A stretch of DNA of 64,000 bases, taken from a virus. Shown one piece after another: positions 8,996 to 17,947 of this stretch. The notes beneath the pieces were generated by a model. It saw only the letters and a list, made by a program, of their open reading frames with translations, did not search any database and had not been told where the DNA came from. The first letter of the stretch is position 1, and the number at the start of each line of letters is the position of its first letter. Made by a program: the position numbers and the translations under genes. The stretch lies in IMG/VR virus record IMGVR_UViG_3300025769_010106, positions 1 through 64,000 of that record; one strand, written 5' to 3'.

Positions 8996-9928
8996 ATGCC
9001 GTTTAATATCCCGACGATTGATATCGGACAATCTTTTTCTAGTGATAGTGTATATGCTGAATCTCAGGCGAACTTACTTAGAGAAATACTGATTGAGTAC
9101 GGATTTTTTTCTGTAAACAATCATAATATCGATACTAAAATAATAAAGACTATTGAATCAAAAGCTAAAGAGTTTTTTAGTTGTAGTCCAGAGCAAAAAA
9201 ATTTATGCATAGGTTATTTAGAATCTACTGGATCCACAAGATTTATACCTGGCAATAGTCATATGCAAAACCTTAGAATAGTGCCAGATCATTTTTTTTC
9301 TAATAATCATAAATTATTGCAGTATGAAAATAGAAGGTTGGAATCAGTTGGTAAAACTATAGATGATTACATGCTTTTACCCAAAGACGATATTGTTGAC
9401 GGATTTGAAAGTGCTACAAGATCATATATTAATGCAATGAGCAGTGTTGCAAATAAACTACTTCCGCTATATGCAAGAGCACTAAACTTAGAATATAACT
9501 ATTTCAATAATTTATTCACTGATCCTTATTGGATTTTCTACTGTAAATATTATCCTCCATATTCAACCTTAGAAAATCAATATGGGTTAGCTGAGCATAG
9601 TGATTTAGATTTTATTACTATTTTACCATTATCAAGTGTGCCAGGCTTAGAGATTTTAGTGGAAAATTCTTGGCAACCTGTAGGTTATAAAGAAAATAGT
9701 ATTTTAGTTTTTACAGGTGATTTCTTACATCGTTGGTCTAACGGTCTTTGCAAAGCAGCAGTACATCGTGTTACAATTCCAGAAACAGATAGGTATTCTT
9801 TTCCTTTTCATTATAATCCTAATTTTGATGTGACTGATGAATCTTTACCAAGTTGTATAAATGAAAACCCTATTGTCGATTCTCCTCTTACGCTATTTGA
9901 TTTTTTACATAAAAGAACATTGTTATGA
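8996..9928 (+). CDS. 2OG-Fe(II) dioxygenase, isopenicillin N synthase-like
   Basis: 310 residues, full length for this superfamily. The N-terminal region has the typical FSVNNHNID and FF segments. Iron ligands fit H201 and D203 (AEHSDLDF) and H257 (AVHRV). R266-x-S268 matches the 2-oxoglutarate RxS site. It should hydroxylate or oxidise a small molecule or a base; substrate unknown. Ribosome site GGGAGAA precedes the ATG. It overlaps the cupin gene by 4 bp, so the pair may act together. Confidence 0.85.
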   Translation: MPFNIPTIDIGQSFSSDSVYAESQANLLREILIEYGFFSVNNHNIDTKIIKTIESKAKEFFSCSPEQKNLCIGYLESTGSTRFIPGNSHMQNLRIVPDHFFSNNHKLLQYENRRLESVGKTIDDYMLLPKDDIVDGFESATRSYINAMSSVANKLLPLYARALNLEYNYFNNLFTDPYWIFYCKYYPPYSTLENQYGLAEHSDLDFITILPLSSVPGLEILVENSWQPVGYKENSILVFTGDFLHRWSNGLCKAAVHRVTIPETDRYSFPFHYNPNFDVTDESLPSCINENPIVDSPLTLFDFLHKRTLL

Positions 9929-10188
9929 AACCATATACTGAAATTCGCAGTAGTAATACAATTACACGAACTTTTAGTGTAGACTGTAATGAAAGTGAAC
10001 TTGTTTGGCATAGAGATCATACTGACAGATATGTAGAAATATTAGAGGGTAATGGTTGGCGTTTTCAAATGGACAACGATTTACCCATAATTCTACAGCC
10101 TGGCGATACTCTTGCTATACCCAAAAACACATATCATCGCATACTAAAGGGAACAACCGACCTTGTTGTAGAGATTGTAGAGCGTTAG
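9925..10188 (+). CDS. Small cupin-domain protein
   Basis: 87 residues, one cupin barrel. The pattern WHRDHTDRYVEILEG followed by QPGDTLAIPKNTYHRI matches cupin motifs 1 and 2, with metal-ligand His in both. Coupled by ATGA overlap to the 2OG oxygenase. It may bind a small ligand or metal; no substrate can be given. Confidence 0.8.
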   Translation: MKPYTEIRSSNTITRTFSVDCNESELVWHRDHTDRYVEILEGNGWRFQMDNDLPIILQPGDTLAIPKNTYHRILKGTTDLVVEIVER

Positions 10189-10195
10189 ATAAATA
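10188..10195 (+). promoter_or_regulatory. Late-type promoter box, GATAAATA variant
   Basis: GATAAATA, one mismatch to the T4 late box, right at the end of the cupin gene and 7 bp before the ATG at 10203. The short spacing lowers confidence. Confidence 0.3.
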
Positions 10196-10202
10196 CACTG
10201 TT

Positions 10203-10532
10203 ATGAACGCACAAGATATTAGAAATACAATTACTATGCTCGAACGCACTAACAGCGATTTTCAATATGTCGCTGGTAGAGACTTTAGACTAGTTACTAA
10301 AGTTGAAAAGAACGGCGAAGTCTATGCTCTCGGCTCACTAGACCATGACTATGATGATAATACAAAGTCAGATTATAGCGTATATAAGCTAGAACGTGAA
10401 GATGGATTTGAATACAATAATAAGTTTTACCCTCAAGAATTTTATAGTGAAGTGGAATCACTTAAACTTAGTCCCTATGTCAAACCACAAGTAGCTCTTG
10501 ATTCATTTAAATCTTGGTTATCAAAAGTATAG
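10203..10532 (+). CDS. Hypothetical phage protein
   Basis: 109 residues. I use the ATG at 10203 (MNAQDIRNT) because the longer frame from 10056 lies inside the cupin gene. Acidic, mixed alpha/beta, with a charged loop (GSLDHDYDDNTKSDYS). No family recognised. It lies between the cupin gene and the membrane triad. Confidence 0.65.
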   Translation: MNAQDIRNTITMLERTNSDFQYVAGRDFRLVTKVEKNGEVYALGSLDHDYDDNTKSDYSVYKLEREDGFEYNNKFYPQEFYSEVESLKLSPYVKPQVALDSFKSWLSKV

Positions 10533-10548
10533 TACGAGAGTAAATGTA

Positions 10549-11031
10549 ATGCTAACACAAAATATTCCATTTCTGAAGTGGTGGATACAACTCACTATAA
10601 CCTTTTTTGGTGCACTCATAGCCTGGAAATTGGGTTGGTGGGAAGCATTATGGTATGCTGATATAACAAAAATAAGCATAGCAATCATTGTTGTCTTTAT
10701 TGTGACTACTGGCTTAACTGGCTATATTAGTAAGGTTAATAGTAAGGAAATACAAAACTATAGCAACTACGTATGGTTTGGTAGTGAAGCTATGATTACT
10801 TTAGGTATGATTGGCACTGTAGCAGGATTTCTACTAATGCTTAATACAACTTTCAGTGGCTTAGATGTTAAGAATGTTGTAAATGTCCAGGAAGCTATTG
10901 CGGACATGGCAGTGGGAATGAGCACTGCACTCAGCACAACTCTTATTGGATTGATTTGCAGCATACTAACAAAACTGCAAATGGTTATTTTAGAGAATAG
11001 CTGGGACAATGGCGAACAAACCAAGATATAA
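10549..11031 (+). CDS. MotA/TolQ/ExbB-like membrane protein
   Basis: 160 residues from the ATG at 10549, which follows the previous stop; the longer frame from 10498 overlaps it. Three hydrophobic segments: about 14-32, 38-60 and a long C-terminal hairpin. The conserved core of the ExbB/TolQ/MotA family is visible: GMIGTVAGFLLML and later AVGMSTALSTTLIGLICSI. These proteins form ion-conducting pentamers with an ExbD/TolR partner. The next gene overlaps by 23 bp and encodes such a partner. The protein is shorter than cellular ExbB (about 240). Confidence 0.8.
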   Translation: MLTQNIPFLKWWIQLTITFFGALIAWKLGWWEALWYADITKISIAIIVVFIVTTGLTGYISKVNSKEIQNYSNYVWFGSEAMITLGMIGTVAGFLLMLNTTFSGLDVKNVVNVQEAIADMAVGMSTALSTTLIGLICSILTKLQMVILENSWDNGEQTKI

Positions 11032-11632
11032 ATCTGGCTTCGGCTTTATTGACTTATTGTTTAACCTGTTAGTAGGTTTTACATTCATGTTTATTCTGGC
11101 TTTTATTCTAATAAATCCAGTAGCGAAAAAAGCAAGTGTAGATCCAAAGGCGGAATATATTGTATTGGTAACATGGGATGATACTAGTACTTATGATATA
11201 GATACATGGGTAATGGATGACCAGAATAACATTATAAGTTTTAGACGTAAAGACCATGCTCTTATCCATCTAGAAAGAGATGATATGGGTATTAGTAATG
11301 ATAGGTTTATTGATAAGGATGGTAAAGAGAAGATACGACAGATTAATAGAGAAGCGGTAAGTATACGTTCAAGGGACCCTAGAGTCTTTTATGTAAGTTT
11401 ACATTGGTTTAGCAATGGTGGTTCACAAACTTCAGACCCTATTGATGTTACTGTAGAATTTATATCAGTAAATCCATTCGTATCAATATCAACTAAAACA
11501 GTTACGCTAACTAAAACTGGGCAAGAGATACCAGTCTATAGAATAGAAATATTTGATGATAAATCAGTGGACGTTGAGGATAGCAATACTCATATAATTT
11601 ATAGTGATACTAACTTACGGAAAGAATGGTAA
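11009..11632 (+). CDS. ExbD/TolR-like single-span membrane protein
   Basis: 207 residues. A short cytoplasmic N-terminus, then one membrane helix (about 16-38: LLFNLLVGFTFMFILAF), then a soluble outer domain. That layout matches ExbD, TolR and MotB. A charged residue expected in the helix (Asp in ExbD) may be D14 of GFIDLLF, just at its start. The outer part has LVTWDDTSTYDIDTWVMD and is unlike a standard peptidoglycan-binding OmpA domain. It overlaps the ExbB-like gene, so both are made together. Confidence 0.7.
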   Translation: MANKPRYKSGFGFIDLLFNLLVGFTFMFILAFILINPVAKKASVDPKAEYIVLVTWDDTSTYDIDTWVMDDQNNIISFRRKDHALIHLERDDMGISNDRFIDKDGKEKIRQINREAVSIRSRDPRVFYVSLHWFSNGGSQTSDPIDVTVEFISVNPFVSISTKTVTLTKTGQEIPVYRIEIFDDKSVDVEDSNTHIIYSDTNLRKEW

Positions 11633-12111
11633 TGTTTGACTTTAATCTGAGTATGATACAACTAGCAATGATCTGGAGTTTTGCAGGACTAGTCTGTCTT
11701 ATTCCACTATTAACAATAAGCAAAAAAACGAAGTTTTTAATCGTTCCAATAGTATTTGTAGCTATCTATTTAAGTTTTGTAACTAACTTAGGATTTATTG
11801 GTAAACCTTACTATGCCAAACCTGAAAAGTTTGTATACAAATATCATACAGTGGATAAAGTAGATGATCAAACGTATATCACATTATGGGCTATTGTAAA
11901 GGGCAAGGACAGCCTATATAGATTTCCTTATACAAAAGACAATGAAGATACACTTAATAAAGCAAAAGAACGTGGCAAATCTGGAACGCCTCAGATTGGT
12001 GAATTCTTAAAGAACAATAAAAAACAGAAAGAACAGAAAGGTTTAAACCCCGACTCGGGTGGAGACCTAAAGATGTATGACTTTCCTCATCAAAAGTTGT
12101 ACCCAAAATAA
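11632..12111 (+). CDS. Membrane protein, third member of the ExbBD-like cluster
   Basis: 159 residues from the TAATG-coupled ATG at 11632. Two hydrophobic segments near the N-terminus (about 7-27 and 34-55), then a soluble, Lys-rich C-terminal half ending in LKMYDFPHQKLYPK. Always-overlapping starts with the two preceding genes suggest one complex. No family recognised. Confidence 0.65.
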   Translation: MFDFNLSMIQLAMIWSFAGLVCLIPLLTISKKTKFLIVPIVFVAIYLSFVTNLGFIGKPYYAKPEKFVYKYHTVDKVDDQTYITLWAIVKGKDSLYRFPYTKDNEDTLNKAKERGKSGTPQIGEFLKNNKKQKEQKGLNPDSGGDLKMYDFPHQKLYPK

Positions 12112-12118
12112 GTATAGG

Positions 12119-12147
12119 TTGACATTCGCACGGTCCCATAGTACACT
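12119..12147 (+). promoter_or_regulatory. Sigma70-like promoter, TTGACA-17-TACACT
   Basis: Perfect -35 TTGACA at 12119-12124, 17 bp spacer, -10 TACACT at 12142-12147, in the gap upstream of the dsbA-like gene. The expected start of transcription lies about 14 bp before the ATG at 12168. Confidence 0.6.
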
Positions 12148-12167
12148 TGAATCATAAGGAGAACTCA

Positions 12168-12434
12168 ATGAGTAACGGTGATCGCGTATTCAATCCAGAA
12201 GAAAAAGCTAAACTAACACAACTAATTAACGAGGGTCTTTCAGTCCTGCAGGAAGTGGACGACCTTAATGGCGGCCTAGATGACACAGTAAAGGCTATTG
12301 CAGAAGAAATGCAGATTAAGCCAGCAGTACTTAAAAAAGCAATTAAAACAGCATACAAGGCCGACTTTGCACGCCATAGTGAAGACCTAGCAGAACTGGA
12401 AAACATTCTAGCCACAGTTGGCAAACTACAGTGA
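12168..12434 (+). CDS. dsbA: DsbA-like dsDNA-binding late transcription protein
   Basis: 88 residues, close to T4 DsbA (89). I use the ATG at 12168 (MSNGDRVF) because AAGGAGA sits just upstream; the longer frame from 12147 overlaps the promoter. The C-terminal half contains DTVKAIAEEMQIKPAVLKKAI, the pattern I remember for T4 DsbA, which binds DNA at late promoters. Presence fits the TATAAATA boxes. It sits just upstream of the polymerase and has its own sigma70-like promoter. Confidence 0.75.
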   Translation: MSNGDRVFNPEEKAKLTQLINEGLSVLQEVDDLNGGLDDTVKAIAEEMQIKPAVLKKAIKTAYKADFARHSEDLAELENILATVGKLQ

Positions 12435-12655
12435 CAGTACGCAAACCCCATCAATGGCTTGCCTGGTTAGGCACGGCGGGCTTGTTGATTGCAGCAACAC
12501 TTGCTGCGTTCAATTTCTATCCCTTTTATATTTTTGCATTTATAATAGGAAATAGTTTATGGGCCATTGCAGGTTGGCTGTGGAAAGAGCAATCTTTGGT
12601 TGTTCTCAATGTAGTAATTACGCTAATATATGTGATAGGATTGTTTTTTAAGTAA
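12431..12655 (+). CDS. Small membrane protein
   Basis: 74 residues starting at GTG, whose TG overlaps the TGA of dsbA. Two or three membrane helices cover nearly all of it (WLGTAGLLIAATLAAF, IFAFIIGNSLWAIAGW, VVLNVVITLIYVIGLFF). Stop overlaps the ATG of the polymerase gene (TAATG). Function unknown; helices fit small phage inner-membrane proteins. Confidence 0.7.
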   Translation: MTVRKPHQWLAWLGTAGLLIAATLAAFNFYPFYIFAFIIGNSLWAIAGWLWKEQSLVVLNVVITLIYVIGLFFK

Positions 12656-15330
12656 TGTACATAGACGCATATTTTGATAGAGAACACGACAGGATCAACG
12701 TTGTAGAACGTGTGGAAGGGCGTAGGGAATACAGAGAGTTCCCTGCTAACTACGTGTTCTATTACAGTGATGCTCGAGGTAAGTTCCGTACAATCTACGG
12801 AAACCCTGTAAGCCGTTTCAGTACACGTAATGGTAAGGAGTTCCAGAGAGAACTAAAGATTCATGGCAAACATGGTCTATGGGAAAGCGATATCAATCCA
12901 GTATTTCGCTGTTTAAGTGAACACTATATAGGCATTGACGCACCTAAACTACAGACATGCTTCTTTGATATTGAGGTGGACTTTGATCCTGTTCGTGGTT
13001 ACAGTAATACTGATGATCCATTTAATGCTATTACAAGTATCAGTATGTATTTGGATTGGCAAAACAAGCTAATCACTCTTGCTGTTCCACCTAAGAGTTT
13101 GAGTATGGAAAGTGCACAGGATCTTGTGCGTGACTTTGAAAATACAGTACTGTTCCAAAGAGAAACAGACATGCTGGAGGCATTTCTGGATCTAATAGAA
13201 GATGCAGACATACTCAGCGGTTGGAACTCAGAGGGATATGATATTCCCTACACTGTTAATCGTATAACTCGTGTGTTGAGTAAGGATGACACACGCAAGT
13301 TCTGTTTATGGGGACAGTATCCTAGAAAGCGTACTTTTGAACGTTTCGGCAAGGAAGAGTTTACTTATGATCTAATTGGCAGACAGCACTTAGACTATAT
13401 GCAGTTGTATCGCAAATATACATACCATGAAATGCATAGTTATAGTTTGGATGCTATTGGTGAGTATGAGTTAGGTGAGCGCAAAGTTGCCTATGAGGGT
13501 ACGCTAGACCAGCTTTACAACCAGGACTTTTATACATTTATTGACTATAACAGACAGGACACCATGCTCCTGTATAAGCTGGATACCAAACTAAAGTTTA
13601 TTGATCTTAGTAACGAGCTTGCTCACGCTAACACTGTTTTACTTCCTACTACAATGGGCGCGGTTGCTGTTACAGAACAGGCAATTATTAACGAAGCACA
13701 TGAACAGGGTTTGATTGTTCCCAATAAAAAGGACGCAGGTGAAAAGCATACAGCAGCAGGTGCATATGTTGCAGATCCTAAAAAAGGTATTCACGAATGG
13801 ATTGGTTCAATTGACTTAAACAGTCTATATCCTAGTGCAATTCGTGCTCTTAACATGGCACCAGAAACTATCGTGGGCCAACTACGTCCAATAATGACAG
13901 ACAATGAGTTAGGCAGACGTATAGCTGAAGATGGTGCTTCATTCGCTGGTAGTTGGGAAAACATGTTTGGTACGCTAGAGTATCAGGCAGTAATGGCTGG
14001 CGAGCGTGGAACGGAAATTACTATTGATTGGGAAACCGGCGGATCGGATACTCTTAGTGCTGCTGAAGTTTGGCGTTTAATCTTTGACAGTAATAATCCC
14101 TGGATACTTACTGCCAATGGTACAATCTTTACATACGAGAAAAAGGGTGTAATCCCAGCACTGCTAGAACGCTGGTATGCTGAACGTAAAGAACTGCAAG
14201 CGAAAATGCGTGAAGCAACTGGCGAGGAACGTGCGTTCTGGGACAAGCGGCAGCTAGTTAAGAAGATTAACCTTAACAGTTTGTATGGCGCTATTCTTAA
14301 TCCATACTGTCGTTTCTTTGACCGTCGTATTGGACAGTCCACTACACTCACAGGCAGATGTATTGCAAAGCATATGAGTGCAAAGACTAATGAGCTGCTA
14401 ACTGGCAAGTATGATCACGTGGGTGACACAATCATATATGGTGACACTGACTCTGTATATTTTAGTGCTTGGCCAGTAGTCCGTGAGCAAGTTGAGCGTG
14501 GCGAAATGCGCTGGGGCAAGGATGAATGTGTAGCATTATACGATACCATTGCAGATGAAGTGAACACTACATTTCCAGCATTCATGGAAAAAGACTTCCA
14601 CTGTCCGCGTAAAAATGGCGAGATCATTGCTGCCGGCAGAGAAATCATTGGCAGCCGCGGCATCTTTATTACAAAGAAGCGTTATGCAGTACTAGTGTAT
14701 GATCAGGAAGGTTATCGTACAGACAAAGATGGCAAGCCTGGCAAAGTAAAGGCTATGGGACTGGATCTCAAGCGTAGTGATACACCTAAGGTTATGCAGG
14801 ACTTTATGAGTGAGCTACTTGAAGAAGTACTGGATGGCAAGGGGTCCGAACATGCCGTGGAACGTATTCTAGAATTCAAACGTGATTTTGCTAATCTCCC
14901 AGGCTGGGAAAAGGGCACACCCAAGCGTGTTAACAACCTAACCAAGTTTACTAACCTAGAGTGGGGCAAAGAAGACGGCAAAGAAGTATACAAGGGCAAA
15001 GCAAACATGCCCGGACACGTCAGGGCCGCTATTAACTGGAACCGTCTAAAGAAAATGCATGGCGACAACTACAGCATGAATATTGTGGACGGTATGAAGA
15101 CCATTGTATGCAAACTCAAAGACAATCCCATGGGTTACACCAGCGTTGGCTATCCAGTGGACGAACTAAACCTACCTAACTGGTTTAAAGAACTTCCGTT
15201 TAATCATAAGGAAATGGAAGCAACTATTGTAGATCAAAAGCTAGATAACTTGTTGGGAGAGCTTGGCTGGAACTTAACACAAAAGACACAAATACATAGC
15301 ACGTTTGAAAGTTTATTTACATTTGAGTAA
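12655..15330 (+). CDS. 43: Family B DNA polymerase (T4 gp43-like)
   Basis: 891 residues, same size as T4 gp43. The 3'-5' exonuclease is intact: FFDIEVDF (D105, E107), GWNSEGYDIPY and a later YNRQDTMLL. Polymerase motif A is DLNSLYPSAIR, motif B is KKINLNSLYGAI, motif C is YGDTDS (residues 595-600). The C-terminal tail ends in STFESLFTFE, consistent with a clamp-binding peptide. It replicates the phage genome with the clamp encoded at 16580. Translation is coupled to the small membrane protein upstream. Confidence 0.97.
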   Translation: MYIDAYFDREHDRINVVERVEGRREYREFPANYVFYYSDARGKFRTIYGNPVSRFSTRNGKEFQRELKIHGKHGLWESDINPVFRCLSEHYIGIDAPKLQTCFFDIEVDFDPVRGYSNTDDPFNAITSISMYLDWQNKLITLAVPPKSLSMESAQDLVRDFENTVLFQRETDMLEAFLDLIEDADILSGWNSEGYDIPYTVNRITRVLSKDDTRKFCLWGQYPRKRTFERFGKEEFTYDLIGRQHLDYMQLYRKYTYHEMHSYSLDAIGEYELGERKVAYEGTLDQLYNQDFYTFIDYNRQDTMLLYKLDTKLKFIDLSNELAHANTVLLPTTMGAVAVTEQAIINEAHEQGLIVPNKKDAGEKHTAAGAYVADPKKGIHEWIGSIDLNSLYPSAIRALNMAPETIVGQLRPIMTDNELGRRIAEDGASFAGSWENMFGTLEYQAVMAGERGTEITIDWETGGSDTLSAAEVWRLIFDSNNPWILTANGTIFTYEKKGVIPALLERWYAERKELQAKMREATGEERAFWDKRQLVKKINLNSLYGAILNPYCRFFDRRIGQSTTLTGRCIAKHMSAKTNELLTGKYDHVGDTIIYGDTDSVYFSAWPVVREQVERGEMRWGKDECVALYDTIADEVNTTFPAFMEKDFHCPRKNGEIIAAGREIIGSRGIFITKKRYAVLVYDQEGYRTDKDGKPGKVKAMGLDLKRSDTPKVMQDFMSELLEEVLDGKGSEHAVERILEFKRDFANLPGWEKGTPKRVNNLTKFTNLEWGKEDGKEVYKGKANMPGHVRAAINWNRLKKMHGDNYSMNIVDGMKTIVCKLKDNPMGYTSVGYPVDELNLPNWFKELPFNHKEMEATIVDQKLDNLLGELGWNLTQKTQIHSTFESLFTFE

Positions 15331-15338
15331 TATACGTA

Positions 15339-15346
15339 TATAAATA
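15339..15346 (+). promoter_or_regulatory. Possible late-type box TATAAATA
   Basis: An exact TATAAATA in the 15 bp gap after the polymerase gene. It ends on the first base of the annotated ATG at 15346. If used, translation would more likely begin at the ATGs at 15352 or 15355. Low confidence because the leader would be nearly absent. Confidence 0.25.
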
Positions 15347-16365
15347 TGTTTATGATGGATGCTACTCATATAGACTTCCTAGAACGAGAGACTGATAAAC
15401 GTGCAGTTGCTGACATCCGCGACATAAAAGATTTATTAGATTCGTTTGTTCGCTTATATGAAATAAAGAGACGTATAGAAAGATATAATATTAATATTGA
15501 TGAGTCAGCCGAGCATATCAAAAACCAGATTGTTCATCAAAAAAGACATTTCCTTAATACCAGTTCACATGATAATTTGTTAGATAGTATTGACAATCTG
15601 CAACAAAGCATCAGCAATTATCAGGTAAAGTTGAAGGAACACAAAAAATATATTGAAAATAGGATAAGAGAATTTGAAATTATATTCCTTCAAAAAGACT
15701 ATTTGGAATTTGAATTTCATTTGAAATCCACCGCGGAAGATTTAATAGAAAGACGCTCAGAGTTAAGCAGTAATGTAAAAGACTATCTACTTACTTTGGG
15801 TCAAGAAAGTAGCGGTTGGCAATTATCAGCAGCAGATATAAATCCAACTGACGGGGGGTTCACATCTAGCCTTGTTGCAAATGAGCCTCTCTATATAGTG
15901 GGTAAACAGGAACTACTTGATTATACTACAAAATCAATTACAGAAAAGCATAATGCATTTTATGCAGAACGACGTGTAAGAAAGTATTTGGATCTGAATG
16001 ATCTTCCTAATAATGGTTTATGGAATATATTCTGTTTTAGTAAATATGAATATTACCCCCTAGATCCATTTAAGGACGAAGCTATAATAATCTATAACAA
16101 ACTGGTACCGGGCGGCAAGTTCTTTTTCACATATAATAACTGTGAACTCAAACCTGGTCTCGAGTTTTGCGGTGGCTTTAGAGCATACCAAACAGAGTCC
16201 CTGGTAAAAGGTATGCTGTATGGTTTGGGTTTTGATTTTGTGAAAAACATTGAATTTAATAACGGAGCTCATACTATAATGGTTGTAAAAAAACCAGGAA
16301 GTATGGCTAGTATAAAACGAAGTGTACCAGATATAAGCATCGTACGAAAACTAAATGATGAGTAA
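15346..16365 (+). CDS. Coiled-coil protein with methyltransferase-like C-terminus
   Basis: 339 residues. Residues 1-150 are heptad-like and highly charged, a probable coiled coil (repeated I/L with K, E, R). The C-terminal 150 resemble the last strands of a class I SAM methyltransferase: YNKLVPGGKFFFTYNN, then a region ending in GAHTIMVVKK. The usual GxGxG SAM-binding loop is not obvious, so activity is doubtful. The start could be the ATG at 15346, 15352 or 15355. No function assigned. Confidence 0.6.
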   Translation: MFMMDATHIDFLERETDKRAVADIRDIKDLLDSFVRLYEIKRRIERYNINIDESAEHIKNQIVHQKRHFLNTSSHDNLLDSIDNLQQSISNYQVKLKEHKKYIENRIREFEIIFLQKDYLEFEFHLKSTAEDLIERRSELSSNVKDYLLTLGQESSGWQLSAADINPTDGGFTSSLVANEPLYIVGKQELLDYTTKSITEKHNAFYAERRVRKYLDLNDLPNNGLWNIFCFSKYEYYPLDPFKDEAIIIYNKLVPGGKFFFTYNNCELKPGLEFCGGFRAYQTESLVKGMLYGLGFDFVKNIEFNNGAHTIMVVKKPGSMASIKRSVPDISIVRKLNDE

Positions 16366-16539
16366 ATCAAATGGATAGAGAAATATCGTCTGTTCACTGA
16401 AGAAGAATGGATTTCTAATTGCAGGAATAATCAAGATACCTTCCCGAATTCTAAATTAGAAATGCAAGGCGGCGGCAATACAATAAGCTATATGGTTTGT
16501 GAATATATCCAAAAGAATATTGACTCAGAATCTAAATAA
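16366..16539 (+). other. Open stretch in frame after the upstream stop (readthrough or remnant)
   Basis: After the TAA at 16363-16365 the same frame stays open for 57 codons to a TAA at 16537-16539. The translation looks protein-like (KWIEKYRLFTEEEWISN near the start). No ATG begins it; the first in-frame ATG is far inside (about 16462). It may be a C-terminal extension made by stop readthrough, a broken gene, or a gene using a rare start. Nothing else was found in this 214 bp gap. Confidence 0.3.
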
Positions 16540-16579
16540 TCATATAATTAACTATCAACTATAACATAAGGAACAATCT

Positions 16580-17311
16580 ATGAAAGATTATTTACTTGAC
16601 GCTGTGCAGCATACGCACAGCCTAGGTTTCATTGATCTGGTTAAGATCACAGGAACAGAGGATACAACAAATATTGAAGGTATTGCTGAGGATCGTACAG
16701 TTATACTCAAAGGCGAATTTCATAAGCCTGTACCAGAGTTTATGGGTACATTTGGTATGCCCAATCTTACTACATTAAATGTTATCCTACGTATTCCTGA
16801 ATACGCAGAAAATGAGAAGATTAGTATTAATACCCAAGAGCGAAACGGACAAACAGTACCGGTTGGTATCCACTTTGAAAACGCGACTGGCGACTTCCAG
16901 AATGACTATCGTTTTATGGCAAGTGAAGTTGTTAATGACAAGCTCAAGAGCGTTACAATGAAAACGGTTAACTGGGGTGTAGAATTTGAACCCACCGTAG
17001 CCAGTATTCAACGTCTTAAGATGATGATCAGTGCAAATAGCGGAGAAACAACTTTTATTGCTCGCACAGAAGGCAAGGATCTAAAGTTTGCATTTGGTGA
17101 TGCTAGCACACACGCAGGCGAGTTTGTGTTCCAGCCAGACGTTGGTGGTAAAGTAAGCAAGGGGTGGGCTTGGCCAGTTGAGGCAGTATCAAAGATCCTT
17201 AGCCTAGGTGGTGACCTGAGATATTCAATCTCTGATGACGGTGTTAGCCAGATCAGTGTTGACAGTGGACTAGGCGTATATAACTATCTACTTCCAGCAC
17301 AAACAAAATAA
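16580..17311 (+). CDS. 45: DNA polymerase sliding clamp (T4 gp45-like)
   Basis: 243 residues, near T4 gp45 (228). It would form a trimeric ring that tethers the polymerase and, in T4, activates late transcription. Alternating strand pattern with DRTVILKGEFHKPVPEF and GTFGMPNLTTLNVIL near the N-terminus resembles gp45 proteins of T4-like phages. An AAGGAA ribosome site precedes the ATG. The next gene starts at the base after its stop. Confidence 0.85.
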   Translation: MKDYLLDAVQHTHSLGFIDLVKITGTEDTTNIEGIAEDRTVILKGEFHKPVPEFMGTFGMPNLTTLNVILRIPEYAENEKISINTQERNGQTVPVGIHFENATGDFQNDYRFMASEVVNDKLKSVTMKTVNWGVEFEPTVASIQRLKMMISANSGETTFIARTEGKDLKFAFGDASTHAGEFVFQPDVGGKVSKGWAWPVEAVSKILSLGGDLRYSISDDGVSQISVDSGLGVYNYLLPAQTK

Positions 17312-17947
17312 ATGTCCTTTGATTACAACATTCTTCCTAATATTAGAATACTGCTAAATCCAAATCTGGACTGTATATGGATTAATATTCCAAAGAATGG
17401 AAGTAGTTTTGTACAGAAAGTTTTACAGGACAATGGATGGCGTGTGCCACATCCGAACAGTCATGATGGGTTGCTTAGAAGTAACATACGCAAATTCTTT
17501 ATATTACGAAATCCGTTAGAAAGATTTATCAGTGGGTTTGCTGAATGTTTTATTGAAGAACCTTCCGTATTATCATTGCTTGATAATCCCACATTTTTAC
17601 GGATACTAGCACGTAATCCAGTCTATGACGGGCACACTACACAACAACATCTTTTTATTCCAGATTTAAGGAATAGTGAACACATATTTCTAGGATCAAG
17701 CCAACCTGCTCAACGGTTCTATTATAATCTTCAGGAATGGGTTAGAGCAATGGGCGGTCAAACAGACTGTGGAACATGGAAAGATCCAGCAAATCCTAAA
17801 GACAATGACGATAATAAACTTGCTATTAACCACAAGTTAAGAGAAATCATTGGTAGCAATAAAGATCTTAAACTCGCTATTGAAAATTTTTACAGTCAGG
17901 ATTATGATCTTCTAAATAAAGTCAAAAGAGTAAAATATGATGGATAG
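17312..17947 (+). CDS. Sulfotransferase-family protein
   Basis: 211 residues. Two PAPS-binding motifs of carbohydrate sulfotransferases are visible: IPKNGSSFV (residues 26-34, 5'-phosphosulfate loop) and ILRNPLERFISGF (64-76, 3'-phosphate site with Arg and Ser). It should transfer sulfate from PAPS to a sugar or other hydroxyl group. It lies directly after the clamp and overlaps dpdA by 11 bp. The acceptor is unknown; with the glycan genes downstream a sulfated sugar is plausible. Confidence 0.8.
   Translation: MSFDYNILPNIRILLNPNLDCIWINIPKNGSSFVQKVLQDNGWRVPHPNSHDGLLRSNIRKFFILRNPLERFISGFAECFIEEPSVLSLLDNPTFLRILARNPVYDGHTTQQHLFIPDLRNSEHIFLGSSQPAQRFYYNLQEWVRAMGGQTDCGTWKDPANPKDNDDNKLAINHKLREIIGSNKDLKLAIENFYSQDYDLLNKVKRVKYDG

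Noticed and set aside
15339-15346. TATAAATA before the coiled-coil gene as a firm late promoter
   Set aside because: It touches the start codon, leaving almost no leader; kept only as a low-confidence site.
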